Of a stretch of DNA of 64,000 bases, positions 1 through 10,845 are shown one piece after another; within the stretch, counting starts at the first letter, position 1, and every line of letters starts with the position of its first letter. The notes under the pieces were generated by a model, which saw only the letters and a program-made list of their open reading frames with translations, searched no databases and was not told the origin of the DNA. The stretch is from Williamsia sp. 1135. Lineage in GTDB: Bacteria > Actinomycetota > Actinomycetes > Mycobacteriales > Mycobacteriaceae. Position numbers and translations under genes: made by a program. The DNA is taken from positions 112,307 to 176,306 of the forward strand of contig NZ_MJEI01000101.1 in assembly GCF_002095395.1 (NCBI RefSeq). Direction: 5' to 3'.

Positions 1-184
1 CCTCCGCATCGACCTGCGTTGCGGAACGAACCAGGATGGCGTCGGCGTCCTTCACCGCTTCGAGCAATTTGGGACGATCGGGCCCGTCGACCCAGCGCAC
101 CTCGACATCCTCACCGAGGGCGGCAACGGTGGACTGTGCCAGTTTGTCGGCGATCAAGACGATTGGGCGGCCGGTGGGGCTCAC
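1..184 (-). CDS. serA: D-3-phosphoglycerate dehydrogenase, N-terminal part (runs off the left edge)
   Basis: First enzyme of serine synthesis, oxidising 3-phosphoglycerate to 3-phosphohydroxypyruvate with NAD+. Only the first 61 codons are inside the window. The translated start reads VSPTGRPIVLIADKLAQST and continues with EVRWVDGPDR and DAILVRSAT, which matches the beginning of actinobacterial SerA, where the substrate-binding domain starts. The GTG start is fixed by an AGGAG Shine-Dalgarno sequence about 6 nt upstream (positions 192-197, minus strand). As in M. tuberculosis, serA lies beside the ilv genes. Confidence 0.9.
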   Translation of the reverse strand, partial: MSPTGRPIVLIADKLAQSTVAALGEDVEVRWVDGPDRPKLLEAVKDADAILVRSATQVDAE

Positions 185-210
185 GGTTTTTCTCCTGCGG
201 TCAGGCAATG

Positions 211-229
211 TCCGGCGCATTACGCCGGA
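211..229 (-). promoter_or_regulatory. Hairpin in the 5' untranslated region of serA
   Basis: TCCGGCG and CGCCGGA form a perfect 7-bp stem around a 5-nt loop, about 15 nt upstream of the serA Shine-Dalgarno sequence. It could affect transcript stability or translation; no known riboswitch class is recognised. The rest of the 289-nt gap (185-473) holds an A+T-rich patch at 372-390 that could contain divergent -10 boxes; I see no gene there. Confidence 0.35.
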
Positions 230-473
230 CTCACGATGGTGGCAACTCCAGCGATCAGCTTAGTGGCCGCCTGCGGTGCCTTCACCCCCGGCCTCTTGCT
301 CGCCGACCGCGCGGACCTGCGCCGATGCCGCGTAACGATTCGCTCCGAGGTAAACCGCCTGTCTGTGACATGCATTACCGTTATATTGCAACCGGGCCGG
401 GGGACGGAACGCAGCGCAGTTCGACCGTAAGCGCCGCGATCCACGAGGACGCCCGTAGACGAATGGGGATCGA

Positions 474-1136
474 ATGCTCAGGAAACTGCTCGCTCTGTGC
501 GCAGCACTCGCGACTGTCGTACTCCTGCTGAGCGGGGTGAGCACCGCAACCGCGGCTCCGTCGAAGGTGGCGCTGGGCGGCGGGTCGGGAATCCTTGTCC
601 TCAGAGGTGGCAACAGTGCGTCGGCGTGCACGCTGACGACCATCGGCTATGACAACAAGGGCGGCCTGTACGGCCTGACAGCAGCGCATTGCGGCGAAGG
701 CGGACAGCGCGTCGCCTCCGAACAGCAACAGAACCGCGGCGTGCTCGGCCGCATCACCTTCTCCAACCACAAACTCGATTACGCGATCATCTCTTTCGAC
801 CAGGACAAGGTCGTCCCCACCCGGACGGTCGGCAGTGTGACCATCCGCGGCGTACAGACCACTCCCCCGAACTTCGGCACCATCGCCTGTAAGGAAGGCC
901 GGACCACCGGCAACAGCTGTGGGGTCACCTGGTTCTCCAACGGCGCCGAGCACATCAGTCAGATCTGCGTCACCGAGGGAGACTCCGGCAGTCCGGTCGT
1001 CGTCGGCGACAGACTGATCGGCATGGTCAACGCGTACTACTTCGTCGGCTGCATCGGCCCCGAGACCGGCACCAACATCAAGCCGATCCTGACGGACCTG
1101 CCCAAACGCGGCGTAGAAGGGTTCCGCGTCTACTGA
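474..1136 (+). CDS. Secreted chymotrypsin-like (S1 family) serine protease, copy 1
   Basis: 220-aa exported protein. Residues 1-28 are a signal peptide (basic start, hydrophobic core, cleavage near TATAA-P). The mature part has the S1 triad: His72 in TAAHC, Asp102 in LDYAI and Ser171 in GDSGSP. Six cysteines in the mature protein could form three disulfides. Small size with no propeptide or C-terminal domain resembles short actinobacterial trypsin-like proteases. Substrate unknown. A second protease gene 112 bp downstream has the same architecture, so the pair is a tandem duplication. It lies between serA and ilvC, where other mycolata carry unrelated genes. Confidence 0.85.
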   Translation: MLRKLLALCAALATVVLLLSGVSTATAAPSKVALGGGSGILVLRGGNSASACTLTTIGYDNKGGLYGLTAAHCGEGGQRVASEQQQNRGVLGRITFSNHKLDYAIISFDQDKVVPTRTVGSVTIRGVQTTPPNFGTIACKEGRTTGNSCGVTWFSNGAEHISQICVTEGDSGSPVVVGDRLIGMVNAYYFVGCIGPETGTNIKPILTDLPKRGVEGFRVY

Positions 1137-1144
1137 TCGGGTTC

Positions 1145-1168
1145 TTGTCCGGCTACCGGCCCGGACAA
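1145..1168 (+). terminator. Hairpin between the two protease genes
   Basis: TTGTCCGG (1145-1152) and CCGGACAA (1161-1168) form an 8-bp stem just after the stop codon of protease copy 1. There is no U-tract, so it may be a weak terminator or an mRNA 3'-stabilising element. A second short stem (CCCCCG 1206-1211 with CGGGGG 1218-1223) lies about 25 nt before the start of copy 2. Confidence 0.4.
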
Positions 1169-1248
1169 CCGGCGATGTCCTCCGGCCTCCGTTACGGTCA
1201 TCACACCCCCGCTCCTTCGGGGGCTCGGCGTCGGGAATCGAGAAACCA

Positions 1249-1914
1249 ATGGTTCGCAGGGCGGTAGTGGCAATGATCGGCGCGCTCGCCGTGCTGACCG
1301 GTTCCGCGATCGCCCCGGCCACCGCGATCCCCTCCCAGGCGAAGGCACCACTCGGCGGCGGCACCGGAATCGTGATCGAGCAGTGGGACGGCACGGCAGC
1401 CATCTGCACGCTGACCACCATCGGCCATGATCAGGACGGCAACCTCATTGGTCTCACCGCCGGCCACTGCGGGGACCCGGGGCAATCGGTCCTCTCGGAA
1501 CTGTGGCCACCGAAGCACCCACTCGGCGTCATCGCCGAAGTCGACACCGACCTCGACTACGCGCTGATCCATTTCGACGAACGCCGCGTCGAACCCCTTC
1601 GGACGGTGGGCCGGGTGACCATCGACTCGGTTCAGATGGCGCCGCCGCACTTCCCCGACATCGCCTGCAAGGACGGCCGGACCACCGGACACACCTGCGG
1701 CGTCGTCTGGATCTCGGGCCACGAGGTCCACATATCGCAGATGTGTGTCATCGAGGGCGACTCGGGTGCCCCGGTAGTTCTCGGCACACGCCTCGTCGGC
1801 ATGGTGAATGCGTACTTCGAAGTCGCCTGTGCGGGCCCGGAAAAGGGAACCAACATCGGCCCCATCATGAGGGCTTTAAAAGCCCGAGGGATCACAGGCT
1901 TCACGTTGGCATGA
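1249..1914 (+). CDS. Secreted chymotrypsin-like (S1 family) serine protease, copy 2
   Basis: 221-aa paralogue of the preceding gene with the same layout: signal peptide in residues 1-27, His73 (TAGHC), Asp103 (LDYAL) and Ser172 (GDSGAP). Long stretches are shared with copy 1, for example CTLTTIG, IACK-GRTTG and GDSG-PVV, and the C-terminal GTNI-PI block. The N-terminal third and the loop around residues 80-100 diverge, so the two may differ in substrate. No Shine-Dalgarno sequence is obvious; translation may be coupled to a transcript shared with copy 1. The peptidase fold is clear; the biological role is not. Confidence 0.85.
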   Translation: MVRRAVVAMIGALAVLTGSAIAPATAIPSQAKAPLGGGTGIVIEQWDGTAAICTLTTIGHDQDGNLIGLTAGHCGDPGQSVLSELWPPKHPLGVIAEVDTDLDYALIHFDERRVEPLRTVGRVTIDSVQMAPPHFPDIACKDGRTTGHTCGVVWISGHEVHISQMCVIEGDSGAPVVLGTRLVGMVNAYFEVACAGPEKGTNIGPIMRALKARGITGFTLA

Positions 1915-2121
1915 AATGGGCCCCTGCGAAGGGCTTGAAAGCTGGCACCGCCCGCGTGCGGCCCGCGTGCTCTGGACGAGGGAGCGAGGGAGCGCAGCGA
2001 CTGAGTCGACTGAGGAAGAGCACGCGATAAAGGGCCGCACGCCCCGCGTAGCGAAGCGGAGCGAAAAGACACAGCTGGTGAGACGAGCACCCAAGCCCAA
2101 CACAGCGCGTGAGCCGAAAAC

Positions 2122-2155
2122 AAAACAGCCCCGAGCAAACGCCCGGGGCTGTTTT
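2122..2155. terminator. Bidirectional rho-independent terminator after ilvC
   Basis: Perfect 12-bp stem: AAAACAGCCCCG (2122-2133) pairs with CGGGGCTGTTTT (2144-2155) around a 10-nt loop. A/T runs on both sides make it work on either strand. It ends the ilvBNC transcript and would also stop read-through from the proteases. The stretch 1915-2121 has no credible gene; it is purine-rich with repeated GAGCG and GCGAAGCG words. Confidence 0.85.
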
Positions 2156-2170
2156 GAAAGCTACTGCAAT

Positions 2171-3754
<1,584 letters not shown>

Positions 3755-3758
<4 letters not shown>

Positions 3759-5773
3759 TGCTGCTCGCCTTTCTCGTCGGATTCGCGCAGCGAACCGACC
3801 GCTTCGACCCCGCGGACATTGCCTGCGGAAGCCTGGGGATCTTGACCGGGCTCGGTGGACGCCTCGGCATCGTCGTCGAACAACGGACGGATGCCACGGG
3901 CCGCCATGATCTCGTCGTTGCCGGTGCCGGCAGCGACCATCGGCCACACCTGTGCGTCGGCACCGACGACGAAGTCGATCACGACCGGGCGGTCGTTGAT
4001 GGCACGCGCCTCGGCGAGCACAGCATCGACGTCTTCCTCGCGCTCACAACGCAATCCGACACAGCCGAGCGCCTCGGCCAGCTTCAGGAAGTCCGGGATG
4101 CGCACCGATGTCTCGGTGTTGTGGGTCGACAGATTCGTGTTGGAGTACCGCTCTTCGTAGAACAGGGTCTGCCACTGCCGGACCATGCCCAGGTTGCCGT
4201 TGTTGATGACGGCGACCTTGATGGGGATGCCTTCGATGGCGCAGGTGGCCAGTTCCTGATTGGTCATCTGGAAGCAGCCGTCGCCGTCGATGGCCCACAC
4301 CTCGGTGTCGGGCATGCCCTGCTTGGCGCCCATGGCGGCGGGCACCGCGTATCCCATGGTGCCCAGTCCACCCGAGTTGAGCCAGGTTCGTGGCTTCTCG
4401 TACGAGATGAACTGCGCCGCCCACATCTGGTGCTGTCCGACACCGGAACAGTAGATCGCGTCGGGTCCGGCAGCCTTGCCGATCGCCGAGATGACGAACT
4501 CCGGCGACATCGAACCGTCCGCCGGACGGTCGTAGCTCAGCGGGTACGTACGCCGGATTCCGTCGAGGTACGACCACCAGGTACTCAGGTCGGGCGCGGC
4601 GGTCGTGGTGGCGCGCTCGTCGCGCACCGCTTCGACCAGTTCGGAGATCACCGCGCCGCAGTCGCCCACGATGGGGACATCTGCATGCCGGTTCTTGCCG
4701 ATCTCTGCGGGATCGATGTCCGCGTGGATCACCTTGGCATCAGGGGCGAACGAGTCGAGCATGCCGGTGACACGGTCATCGAAGCGAGCGCCGAGGGTGA
4801 TCAGCAGGTCGCTCCGTTGCAACGCGGCCACCGCGGCGACGGTGCCGTGCATTCCTGGCATTCCCAGATGTTGCTTGTGGCTGTCCGGGAAAGCGCCGCG
4901 GGCCATGAGGGTGGTGACCACGGGGACGCCTGTCAGTTCTGCGAGTTCGAGGAGTTGTTCTGAGGCATTGGCCTTGATGACACCGCCGCCGACGTACAGC
5001 ACCGGAGAGGTGGCTGCCGCGATCAGCCGCGCTGCCTCCCGAACCTGCTTGCCGTGCGGTTTGGTGACGGGCCGGTAGCCCGGCAGGTCGAGCTGCGGCG
5101 GCCACGAGAACGTGGTCTGCGCCTGCAGCACGTCCTTGGGGATGTCCACCAAAACCGCACCGGGACGACCACTTTCGGCGATGTAGAAGGCCTCGGCCAT
5201 CACCTTGGCGATCTCGGCGCCGTTGTTGACGAGGAAGTTGTGCTTGGTCACCGGCATGGTGATGCCGGAGATGTCGGCCTCCTGGAAAGCGTCGGTCCCG
5301 ATGAGCGACCGACCCACCTGGCCGGTGATCGCGACGATGGGCACCGAATCCATCTGGGCATCTGCGAGCGGGGTCACGAGATTGGTGGCACCGGGGCCCG
5401 AGGTCGCGATGCACACTCCGACCCGACCGGTCGCCTGCGCGTATCCGGTGGCCGCGTGACCCGCGCCCTGCTCGTGGCGGACGAGAATATGGCGGACCTG
5501 CTCGGAGTCGAGGAGCGGGTCGTAGACCGGCAGCACTGCGCCGCCGGGAATACCGAATACAGAGGTGACGCCGAGCTCCTCGAGGGCGCGCACGACCGCC
5601 TTCGCGCCGCTGACACGTTCCGGTGCTACCGTGCGCCGCTGCGCGGCCGCGGCCGTAGGTACTGGCGAGCCGTTACCCGACTGGCGCCGCGGGGCTGCGG
5701 GCCCTTTGGCCTGCTGCGATCCCGGACCGCCTGGGTGCGACCCCGGCTGGGTGCGTGCTGCTGGTGCGCTCAC
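3755..5773 (-). CDS. ilvB: Acetolactate synthase large (catalytic) subunit
   Basis: Thiamine-diphosphate- and FAD-dependent enzyme that condenses pyruvate with pyruvate or 2-oxobutyrate; first common step of branched-chain amino acid synthesis. 672 aa, with a roughly 50-residue Pro/Gln/Ala-rich N-terminal extension before the conserved fold. The catalytic Glu101 lies in [10 protein letters not shown]. The FAD-binding middle domain contains [13 protein letters not shown] sequence, and the ThDP/Mg2+ motif starts at GDG (497-499) and ends at INNGNLG (523-529). Expression is controlled by the attenuator immediately upstream, and the stop overlaps the ilvN start. Confidence 0.97.
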
Positions 5774-5829
5774 TGCACTTCCCTCTGCTCTGATGCCGCG
5801 GCCTGGGGCCGCGTGCGTCGGTGGACAAC

Positions 5830-5862
5830 AAAAAACCCCCGACAGCAGGTGCTGTGCGAGGG
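5830..5862 (-). terminator. Attenuator terminator of the ilvBNC leader
   Basis: On the minus strand, CCC-TCGC-ACAGC-ACCT-GCTGT-C-GGG folds into a hairpin followed by six U residues (plus-strand A-run 5830-5835). It lies between the leader peptide and ilvB, about 60 nt before the ilvB start, where an intrinsic terminator makes sense only as an attenuator. Confidence 0.8.
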
Positions 5863-5863
5863 T

Positions 5864-5927
5864 GGCGCGTCGATGCTTTGTGAGTACTCGTTGTACTCGG
5901 TCAGGCGTTGACGCGCCGGCCGAGTAC
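5864..5927 (-). promoter_or_regulatory. Alternative hairpins of the ilvB attenuator
   Basis: Two mutually exclusive 8-bp pairings are visible. GTACTCGG, inside the leader's Val-Leu-Gly codons (5920-5927), pairs with CCGAGTAC just after the leader stop (5893-5900). GGCGCGTC, at the leader's C-terminal codons (5910-5917), pairs with GACGCGCC next to the terminator (5864-5871). A ribosome stalled at the Ile-Leu-Val-Leu codons would block the first pairing and favour the second. This is the standard logic of ribosome-mediated attenuation. Confidence 0.7.
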
Positions 5928-5945
5928 GAGAATCTGTTTTTGCAT
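5901..5945 (-). CDS. ilvB leader peptide (attenuation sensor)
   Basis: 14-codon reading frame encoding [14 protein letters not shown]. It contains a consecutive Ile-Leu-Val-Leu run plus a further Val, which are the three end-products of the pathway. It begins only a few nucleotides after the predicted transcription start and ends within the hairpin region that precedes an intrinsic terminator and ilvB. Its purpose is to make the ribosome stall when charged Ile, Leu or Val tRNA is scarce. An alternative GTG lies directly upstream in frame. Confidence 0.8.
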   Translation of the reverse strand: MQKQILVLGRRVNA

Positions 5946-5956
5946 CACAGTGAGTC

Positions 5957-5986
5957 AGGCTAGGACTGTGTGCTGCGGTGAGTCAA
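5957..5986 (-). promoter_or_regulatory. Promoter of ilvBNC
   Basis: Minus-strand -35 TTGACT (5981-5986), an 18-nt spacer and -10 TAGCCT (5957-5962). Transcription would begin about 5 nt before the leader peptide ATG, giving an almost leaderless attenuator RNA. Confidence 0.6.
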
Positions 5987-6046
5987 ACTTGGTCACCGTA
6001 CATCCCACATGATGAGACAGCCTCGGCGGGATGAAACAATGAGGCC

Positions 6047-6541
6047 GTGTCTGAGCCACAAGTCATCGAGCTGCCCGCGGAGTTCCGTATCCACCCGATC
6101 GCGTACTTCGCCGTCTTCATGATGGGTGTGTCCGCGCTCGTACTGGCAGGTGTGTCACTGCCCTACCTCGGCTGGACGCTGGCGCTACCGATCGTGGTCG
6201 CCATCTGGGTACGACGATTGCGCACCATCGTGACCGAAGACGGCGTGACGTCGGTGACGCTGCGCGGGCGCAGGTCGGCCACGTGGGAGCAGATCTCGGG
6301 ACTGCAGTTTCCGCGGTGGGGTGCCGTCCGCGCCGTACTCGACGACAAATCGCACCTCATCCTGCCCGCGATCAGTTTCCGCGATCTACCGCGGCTGTCG
6401 GCCGCGAGCCGGGGCCGAATTCCCGACCCCTACGCCATCGACAGTCCTGACGCCGAGCGCATCGACGCCGACGAGACCCAGCCGAGCTCGACCAAGCCAA
6501 CCGACCCGGCCGACAAGGGCATCGACAAGGGCTCGGAGTAG
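6047..6541 (+). CDS. PH-domain membrane protein (CFP-6-like)
   Basis: 164-aa protein with two adjacent hydrophobic segments (about residues 15-33 and 35-53). They are followed by a bacterial PH-type beta domain (about 55-125, TEDGVTSVTLRGRRSATWEQISGLQFPRWG) and a charged, probably disordered tail. The same kind of protein (low molecular weight antigen CFP-6, Rv3004) sits divergently next to ilvB1 in M. tuberculosis, which supports the identification. Start is GTG at 6047. Function unknown; it is probably anchored in the membrane with the PH domain in the cytosol. Confidence 0.75.
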   Translation: MSEPQVIELPAEFRIHPIAYFAVFMMGVSALVLAGVSLPYLGWTLALPIVVAIWVRRLRTIVTEDGVTSVTLRGRRSATWEQISGLQFPRWGAVRAVLDDKSHLILPAISFRDLPRLSAASRGRIPDPYAIDSPDAERIDADETQPSSTKPTDPADKGIDKGSE

Positions 6542-6615
6542 CCTGAACTGCGCAAGTTCTCCCCCTCGCAGCCCAGAGGCGGAGTCGGCCCGAGTCAGTC
6601 GAGGAACGAATAGCC

Positions 6616-8463
6616 ATGCCGCAGTTGAGGTCACGCACAACCACCGTCGGACGCAATGCAGCCGGAGCGCGCTCACTCTGGCGCGCCACCGGCATGACCG
6701 ACGACGACTTCGGCAAACCGATTGTCGCTATTGCCAATTCGTACACCCAGTTCGTGCCCGGCCATGTCCATCTCAAGGATGTCGGTGAGATCGTGGCCGA
6801 CGCGGTTCGGGCCGCCGGTGGAGTGCCCCGCGAGTTCCACACGATCGCCGTCGACGACGGGATCGCGATGGGCCACGACGGGATGCTCTACTCGCTTCCG
6901 AGCCGCGAGATCATCGCGGACTCCGTCGAGTACATGGTGAACGCGCACACCGCCGACGCCCTGGTCTGTATCTCGAACTGCGACAAGATCACCCCCGGGA
7001 TGCTCAATGCCGCGATGCGGCTCAACGTCCCCACCGTGTTCGTGTCCGGCGGACCGATGGAGGCCGGCAAGGCCGTGGTGGTCGATGGCACCGTCCATCC
7101 GTCCTCGGACCTGATCACCTCGATCTCCGCGTCGGCCAACGACGCCGTCGACGAGGCCGCCCTCCGCGAAGTCGAGCTCGCGGCATGCCCCACGTGTGGA
7201 TCGTGCTCGGGCATGTTCACCGCCAACTCGATGAACTGCCTGACCGAGGCCCTCGGTCTGGCGCTACCGGGCAACGGTTCGACACTGGCCACGCATGAAG
7301 CGCGGCGGGGACTGTTCACCAAGGCAGGCCAGGTGATCGTCGAGGCGGCTCTGCGTTACTACCGCGATGACGACGAGTCGGTGCTCCCCCGAAACATCGC
7401 CACCCCCACCGCCTTCCGGAACGCCATGGCCCTCGATGTCGCCATGGGTGGATCCACCAACACCGTCCTGCACGTGCTCGCCGCCGCACAGGAGGGTGAG
7501 GTCGAGGGCTTCGACCTCGGAGTCATCGACGACATCAGCCGCAAGGTCCCGTGCCTGTCGAAGGTGTCACCCAACTCCGATTACCACATGGAAGACGTTC
7601 ATCGGGCCGGCGGAATCGCGGCCATCCTCGGCGAGCTGCGCCGCGCGGGTCTCATCGACGACACCACCAGTACCGTTCACTCGCCGACCCTCGCGACGTT
7701 CTTGGACGACTGGGACATCCGCAGTGGCACCGCCACCGACGAGGCGCTCGAGCTGTTCCACGCCGCTCCGGGAGGGGTGCGCACCACGACGCCGTTCTCG
7801 ACCGAGAATCGCTGGGATTCTCTCGACACCGACGCCGCGGGTGGATGCATCCGCGACCTCGAACACGCCTACACCGTCGAAGGTGGCCTGTGCGTGCTCA
7901 AGGGCAACCTCGCCGTCGACGGCGCCGTGCTGAAGACCGCAGGCATCGACGAGGACCTCTGGCATTTCCAGGGACCGGCCCGCGTCGTGGAGTCGCAGGA
8001 CGAGGCCGTGCAAGTGATCTTGAGCAAGACCATCAAGGCCGGAGAGGTCCTGGTCGTGCGCTACGAGGGCCCGGCGGGCGGTCCCGGAATGCAGGAGATG
8101 CTGCACCCGACCGCGTTCATGAAGGGCACCGGCATGGGCAAGAGGTGCGCGCTCGTCACCGACGGCCGGTTCTCCGGGGGCTCATCAGGACTCTCGATCG
8201 GACACGTCTCCCCTGAAGCCGCCGCGGGCGGGGTCATCGGGCTCATCGAAGACGGCGATCAGGTCCTGATCGATGTGAAGACCCGCAAACTCGAGGTTCT
8301 CGTCGACGACGAGGTGCTCGCCGACCGTCGCGCGAAGATGGATGCCGCCGAGCGGCCGTGGCAGCCGAGAGAGCATCGCGAACGCAAGGTGACCACGGCT
8401 CTGCGCGCCTACGCCAAGCTGGCCACCTCGGCGGACAAGGGTGCGGTCCGCCAGGTCGACTGA
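6616..8463 (+). CDS. ilvD: Dihydroxy-acid dehydratase
   Basis: Iron-sulfur enzyme that dehydrates 2,3-dihydroxy acids to 2-oxo acids, the third common step of branched-chain amino acid synthesis. 615 aa, the long form. The cluster and Mg2+ region includes Cys122-Asp123-Lys124 ([10 protein letters not shown]), and the CPTCGSCSG motif supplies Cys191, Cys194 and Cys197. The C-terminal [20 protein letters not shown] segment is typical. It is transcribed away from ilvBNC and so is outside the attenuated operon. A dispersed palindrome follows the stop codon by 8 nt. Confidence 0.97.
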   Translation: MPQLRSRTTTVGRNAAGARSLWRATGMTDDDFGKPIVAIANSYTQFVPGHVHLKDVGEIVADAVRAAGGVPREFHTIAVDDGIAMGHDGMLYSLPSREIIADSVEYMVNAHTADALVCISNCDKITPGMLNAAMRLNVPTVFVSGGPMEAGKAVVVDGTVHPSSDLITSISASANDAVDEAALREVELAACPTCGSCSGMFTANSMNCLTEALGLALPGNGSTLATHEARRGLFTKAGQVIVEAALRYYRDDDESVLPRNIATPTAFRNAMALDVAMGGSTNTVLHVLAAAQEGEVEGFDLGVIDDISRKVPCLSKVSPNSDYHMEDVHRAGGIAAILGELRRAGLIDDTTSTVHSPTLATFLDDWDIRSGTATDEALELFHAAPGGVRTTTPFSTENRWDSLDTDAAGGCIRDLEHAYTVEGGLCVLKGNLAVDGAVLKTAGIDEDLWHFQGPARVVESQDEAVQVILSKTIKAGEVLVVRYEGPAGGPGMQEMLHPTAFMKGTGMGKRCALVTDGRFSGGSSGLSIGHVSPEAAAGGVIGLIEDGDQVLIDVKTRKLEVLVDDEVLADRRAKMDAAERPWQPREHRERKVTTALRAYAKLATSADKGAVRQVD

Positions 8464-8465
8464 CC

Positions 8466-8528
8466 CGATTTTGGTGGGTTCCGGCGAGTGTTTCCGCAGG
8501 TCACGGTCGCCAGAACCCACCACTTTCG
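8466..8528. repeat. Dispersed intergenic palindrome, copy 1 (between convergent ilvD and doxX)
   Basis: TGGTGGGTTCCGGCGA (8472-8487) and TCGCCAGAACCCACCA (8507-8522) form a 16-bp stem with one mismatch around a 19-nt loop containing GCAGGTC. The ends are CCGA and TCGG. Related copies lie near 12365, 17499 and 39369. Confidence 0.75.
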
Positions 8529-8530
8529 GA

Positions 8531-9601
8531 CTACGGGACGGGGTTGCCCGGTGACTCGAACGGGTTGGTGCCGTTGAAGAGGAACCAGATGACCACCGGC
8601 GCAGCGATGCCGACGACCAACCAGGCGACCGAACCGATGAACGGTCTCGTCGCCCAGCCCCGCCCGAAGTCGAGGGAGATGCGGCCCGGCCCGGTGAGGA
8701 TGATGACCGCGGCAGCGAGACCGAGGAACAACTCGTACTCGATGCCGCCGCCGGTGAAGTCGGGGTCGGCGGCGAAGAACCAGACGCCGCCGGCGAGAGT
8801 GGCCTTGTAGGCCGCCGCGATGGTCATCACGCCCAGCACCGCCGAACCCGCGATCGGGGTCAGCAGCCCGAGTACCAACATGAGTCCGCCGATGGTCTCC
8901 GAGAGCGCACCGAGAATCGCCAGTGGCTTCGCGGCGTCCGAGCTGAACCCGATGTTGGTGTTGGCGGCGTTCAGGAGGTAGTCCTCGAAACCGCTGAGCC
9001 GCGGACCATTCCACCAGCCGAACAGCTTTTGACTTCCGTGTGCCATCGCGATCAGACCGACTCCGACGCGCAGCAGCAACAACCCGAGATCGAGGGTGCC
9101 GCGGCGGGCAGGAATCTCTGTGACGAGTGGCTCGATGGGTTCCGGTTCGGCAGGGCCCCGCAGCGCGAAGTCGTCGTCGTCGTCGTAGCGCGGCGCAGGT
9201 CCGTGCTCGCGGTGGAAGTCGTCGCGGTCGACGACCCCCGCCGGGATCCGGGTGGTGTGGGCGGAGGGGGCGCCGACGACGTCGGTGTCCTGATCGGCGA
9301 CGTCGTCGCGGATGAACGGGTCCGCTCCGGGAGGATTGGGCCCTGGAGAACTCGGCCCGGGAGAATTGCTCACCGCCTGCTTGCGCAGCGTGGGGATCTG
9401 CTCGGTCTCCTCGAGATCGTCGTCGAATCGGGCCGCTTCGTCTTGGCCTGCCTTGTTCGACCGGTACGGGGCGTATCCGTAGGCGCCGGTCTCACCTTCG
9501 GCCGGGTAGGGCTCGTTTGCCCGCGTCACGGGCAACTCGATCTGTTCGGTGGGCTCGTCGTATGGGCTCGACCCTTGGCCGTCGGGATCTCGTTCGGTCA
9601 C
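8531..9601 (-). CDS. DoxX family membrane protein with long disordered N-terminus
   Basis: 356 aa. The C-terminal half is a four-helix DoxX domain starting around RGTLDLGLLLLRVGVGLIAMAHG and containing SQKLFGWWNGP and SETIGGLMLVLGLLTP. In M. tuberculosis the syntenic DoxX protein (Rv3005c) belongs to an oxidative-stress membrane complex with SodA and SseA; the same role here is inference. The first roughly 160 residues are acidic and Pro/Asp-rich and look disordered. The start is taken as GTG at 9601; sequence further upstream belongs to the divergent lipoprotein gene. Confidence 0.85.
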   Translation of the reverse strand: MTERDPDGQGSSPYDEPTEQIELPVTRANEPYPAEGETGAYGYAPYRSNKAGQDEAARFDDDLEETEQIPTLRKQAVSNSPGPSSPGPNPPGADPFIRDDVADQDTDVVGAPSAHTTRIPAGVVDRDDFHREHGPAPRYDDDDDFALRGPAEPEPIEPLVTEIPARRGTLDLGLLLLRVGVGLIAMAHGSQKLFGWWNGPRLSGFEDYLLNAANTNIGFSSDAAKPLAILGALSETIGGLMLVLGLLTPIAGSAVLGVMTIAAAYKATLAGGVWFFAADPDFTGGGIEYELFLGLAAAVIILTGPGRISLDFGRGWATRPFIGSVAWLVVGIAAPVVIWFLFNGTNPFESPGNPVP

Positions 9602-9701
9602 CCTAGTGACCTTAGAGGCATGTCGGTCGAACGCATCCTTGCCCTGGGCACGGCGCGCCCGATCAGACGTCTCGCCCCACCAGATCAGTAGTGTGGACGC
9701 C

Positions 9702-10844
9702 ATGACAACGCCCCACCGGTCTGCGATCGCGCGGATCGTGATCATGCTGGTGGCGGCCGCCGTGGTGGTGACCGGATGTTCGGGCGGATTCGCCGAGCAG
9801 GACCGCAACCGGGAGGCCGGCGACTTCTCCACGAACATCAATCCCCCGATGCAGCAGCCGGAACAGACGCCGCCGAGCACACCGCCCGCGGATCCCGGCG
9901 CCCCGACGGGCCCCTGCCCTGATCCGGACCCGACCGTGATCGCCACCTGCTTGGACGCGACCAGCGGTCTGATCGCAGCCAGCGCGGACGCCACGTCGAC
10001 CGTGGTGGCCCAGCGCACGAGCGGCAAGATCGTCCGCACCAAACGGGGTGGACCGACGGTGGACATCGCTTCGTTCGACGTCGACGCCTCGGGTGACGGC
10101 GGTCTGCTCGACTTCACACCTTCCCCCGACTACGCGCAGGACCAGTTGATGTACGCGTACATCACCACCCCCACCGACAACCGGGTGGTACGCCTGGCCC
10201 CAGGCGACGTGCCGAAGCCGATCCTCACCGGTATCCCCAAGGGCGACACCGGCAACATGGGCACGATCCACTTCAAGAGTCCGGGCGAACTGCTGGTGGC
10301 CACCGGAGACGCAGGCGATCCCGCTGCCGCCGCAGACCCGGGCTCACTGGCCGGGAAATTGTTGTCGGTGACCGATCTGTCGTCGGGTGGCAACACTCCC
10401 CCGAGGGTGCTCACCAGCGGCCTCGGCCAGAACCCCGCGCTGTGTCCGGACGTGGTCACCGGCGCCCTGTACCTGAGCGACCGTGCGCCTGCGGAGGATC
10501 GCCTGCAGTTGATCAGCCCGACCGGCGTCGGACGCACGCTGTGGACGTGGCCCGACAAGCCCGAGACCGCAGGCTGCGCAGCCGTCAACGGGGTGATCAT
10601 GGTGTCGCAGACGAGGACTCAGCGATTACAGGCCATCACCGCGCCGACGGAGGAGAAGCCCACCACGGCCGAGCCCATGACGGTGCTGGAGCGGCGCTAC
10701 GGCGCGCTCGGGCGCCTGACCGCAGTTCCCGCGGGGCTCTTCCAGGTCGGCACCGTGAACAAGCAGACCGGTACCGCGGGCCCCACCGATGATCGCGTGA
10801 TCATCATCCCGATGCCGCAGGGTCCCGCCGACACCAACGTCTGA
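9702..10844 (+). CDS. LppZ-like lipoprotein with glucose/sorbosone dehydrogenase-type propeller
   Basis: 380 aa. Signal sequence with lipobox VVTGC, so Cys26 should be lipidated and the protein anchored outside the cell membrane. A Pro-rich linker (about 45-70) precedes a beta-propeller of the glucose/sorbosone dehydrogenase type, with blades such as GDGGLLDFTPSPDY and GELLVATGDAGD. Position and length match LppZ (Rv3006), divergent from the doxX gene. The enzyme activity of this branch is unknown. A TAGTGT box 7 nt before the ATG suggests a leaderless mRNA. Confidence 0.8.
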   Translation: MTTPHRSAIARIVIMLVAAAVVVTGCSGGFAEQDRNREAGDFSTNINPPMQQPEQTPPSTPPADPGAPTGPCPDPDPTVIATCLDATSGLIAASADATSTVVAQRTSGKIVRTKRGGPTVDIASFDVDASGDGGLLDFTPSPDYAQDQLMYAYITTPTDNRVVRLAPGDVPKPILTGIPKGDTGNMGTIHFKSPGELLVATGDAGDPAAAADPGSLAGKLLSVTDLSSGGNTPPRVLTSGLGQNPALCPDVVTGALYLSDRAPAEDRLQLISPTGVGRTLWTWPDKPETAGCAAVNGVIMVSQTRTQRLQAITAPTEEKPTTAEPMTVLERRYGALGRLTAVPAGLFQVGTVNKQTGTAGPTDDRVIIIPMPQGPADTNV

Positions 10845-10845
10845 G

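Noticed and set aside
3759..3947. Longer ilvN start
   Set aside because: The added residues are Arg-rich shadow of ilvB; the GTG overlapping the ilvB stop gives the normal length.
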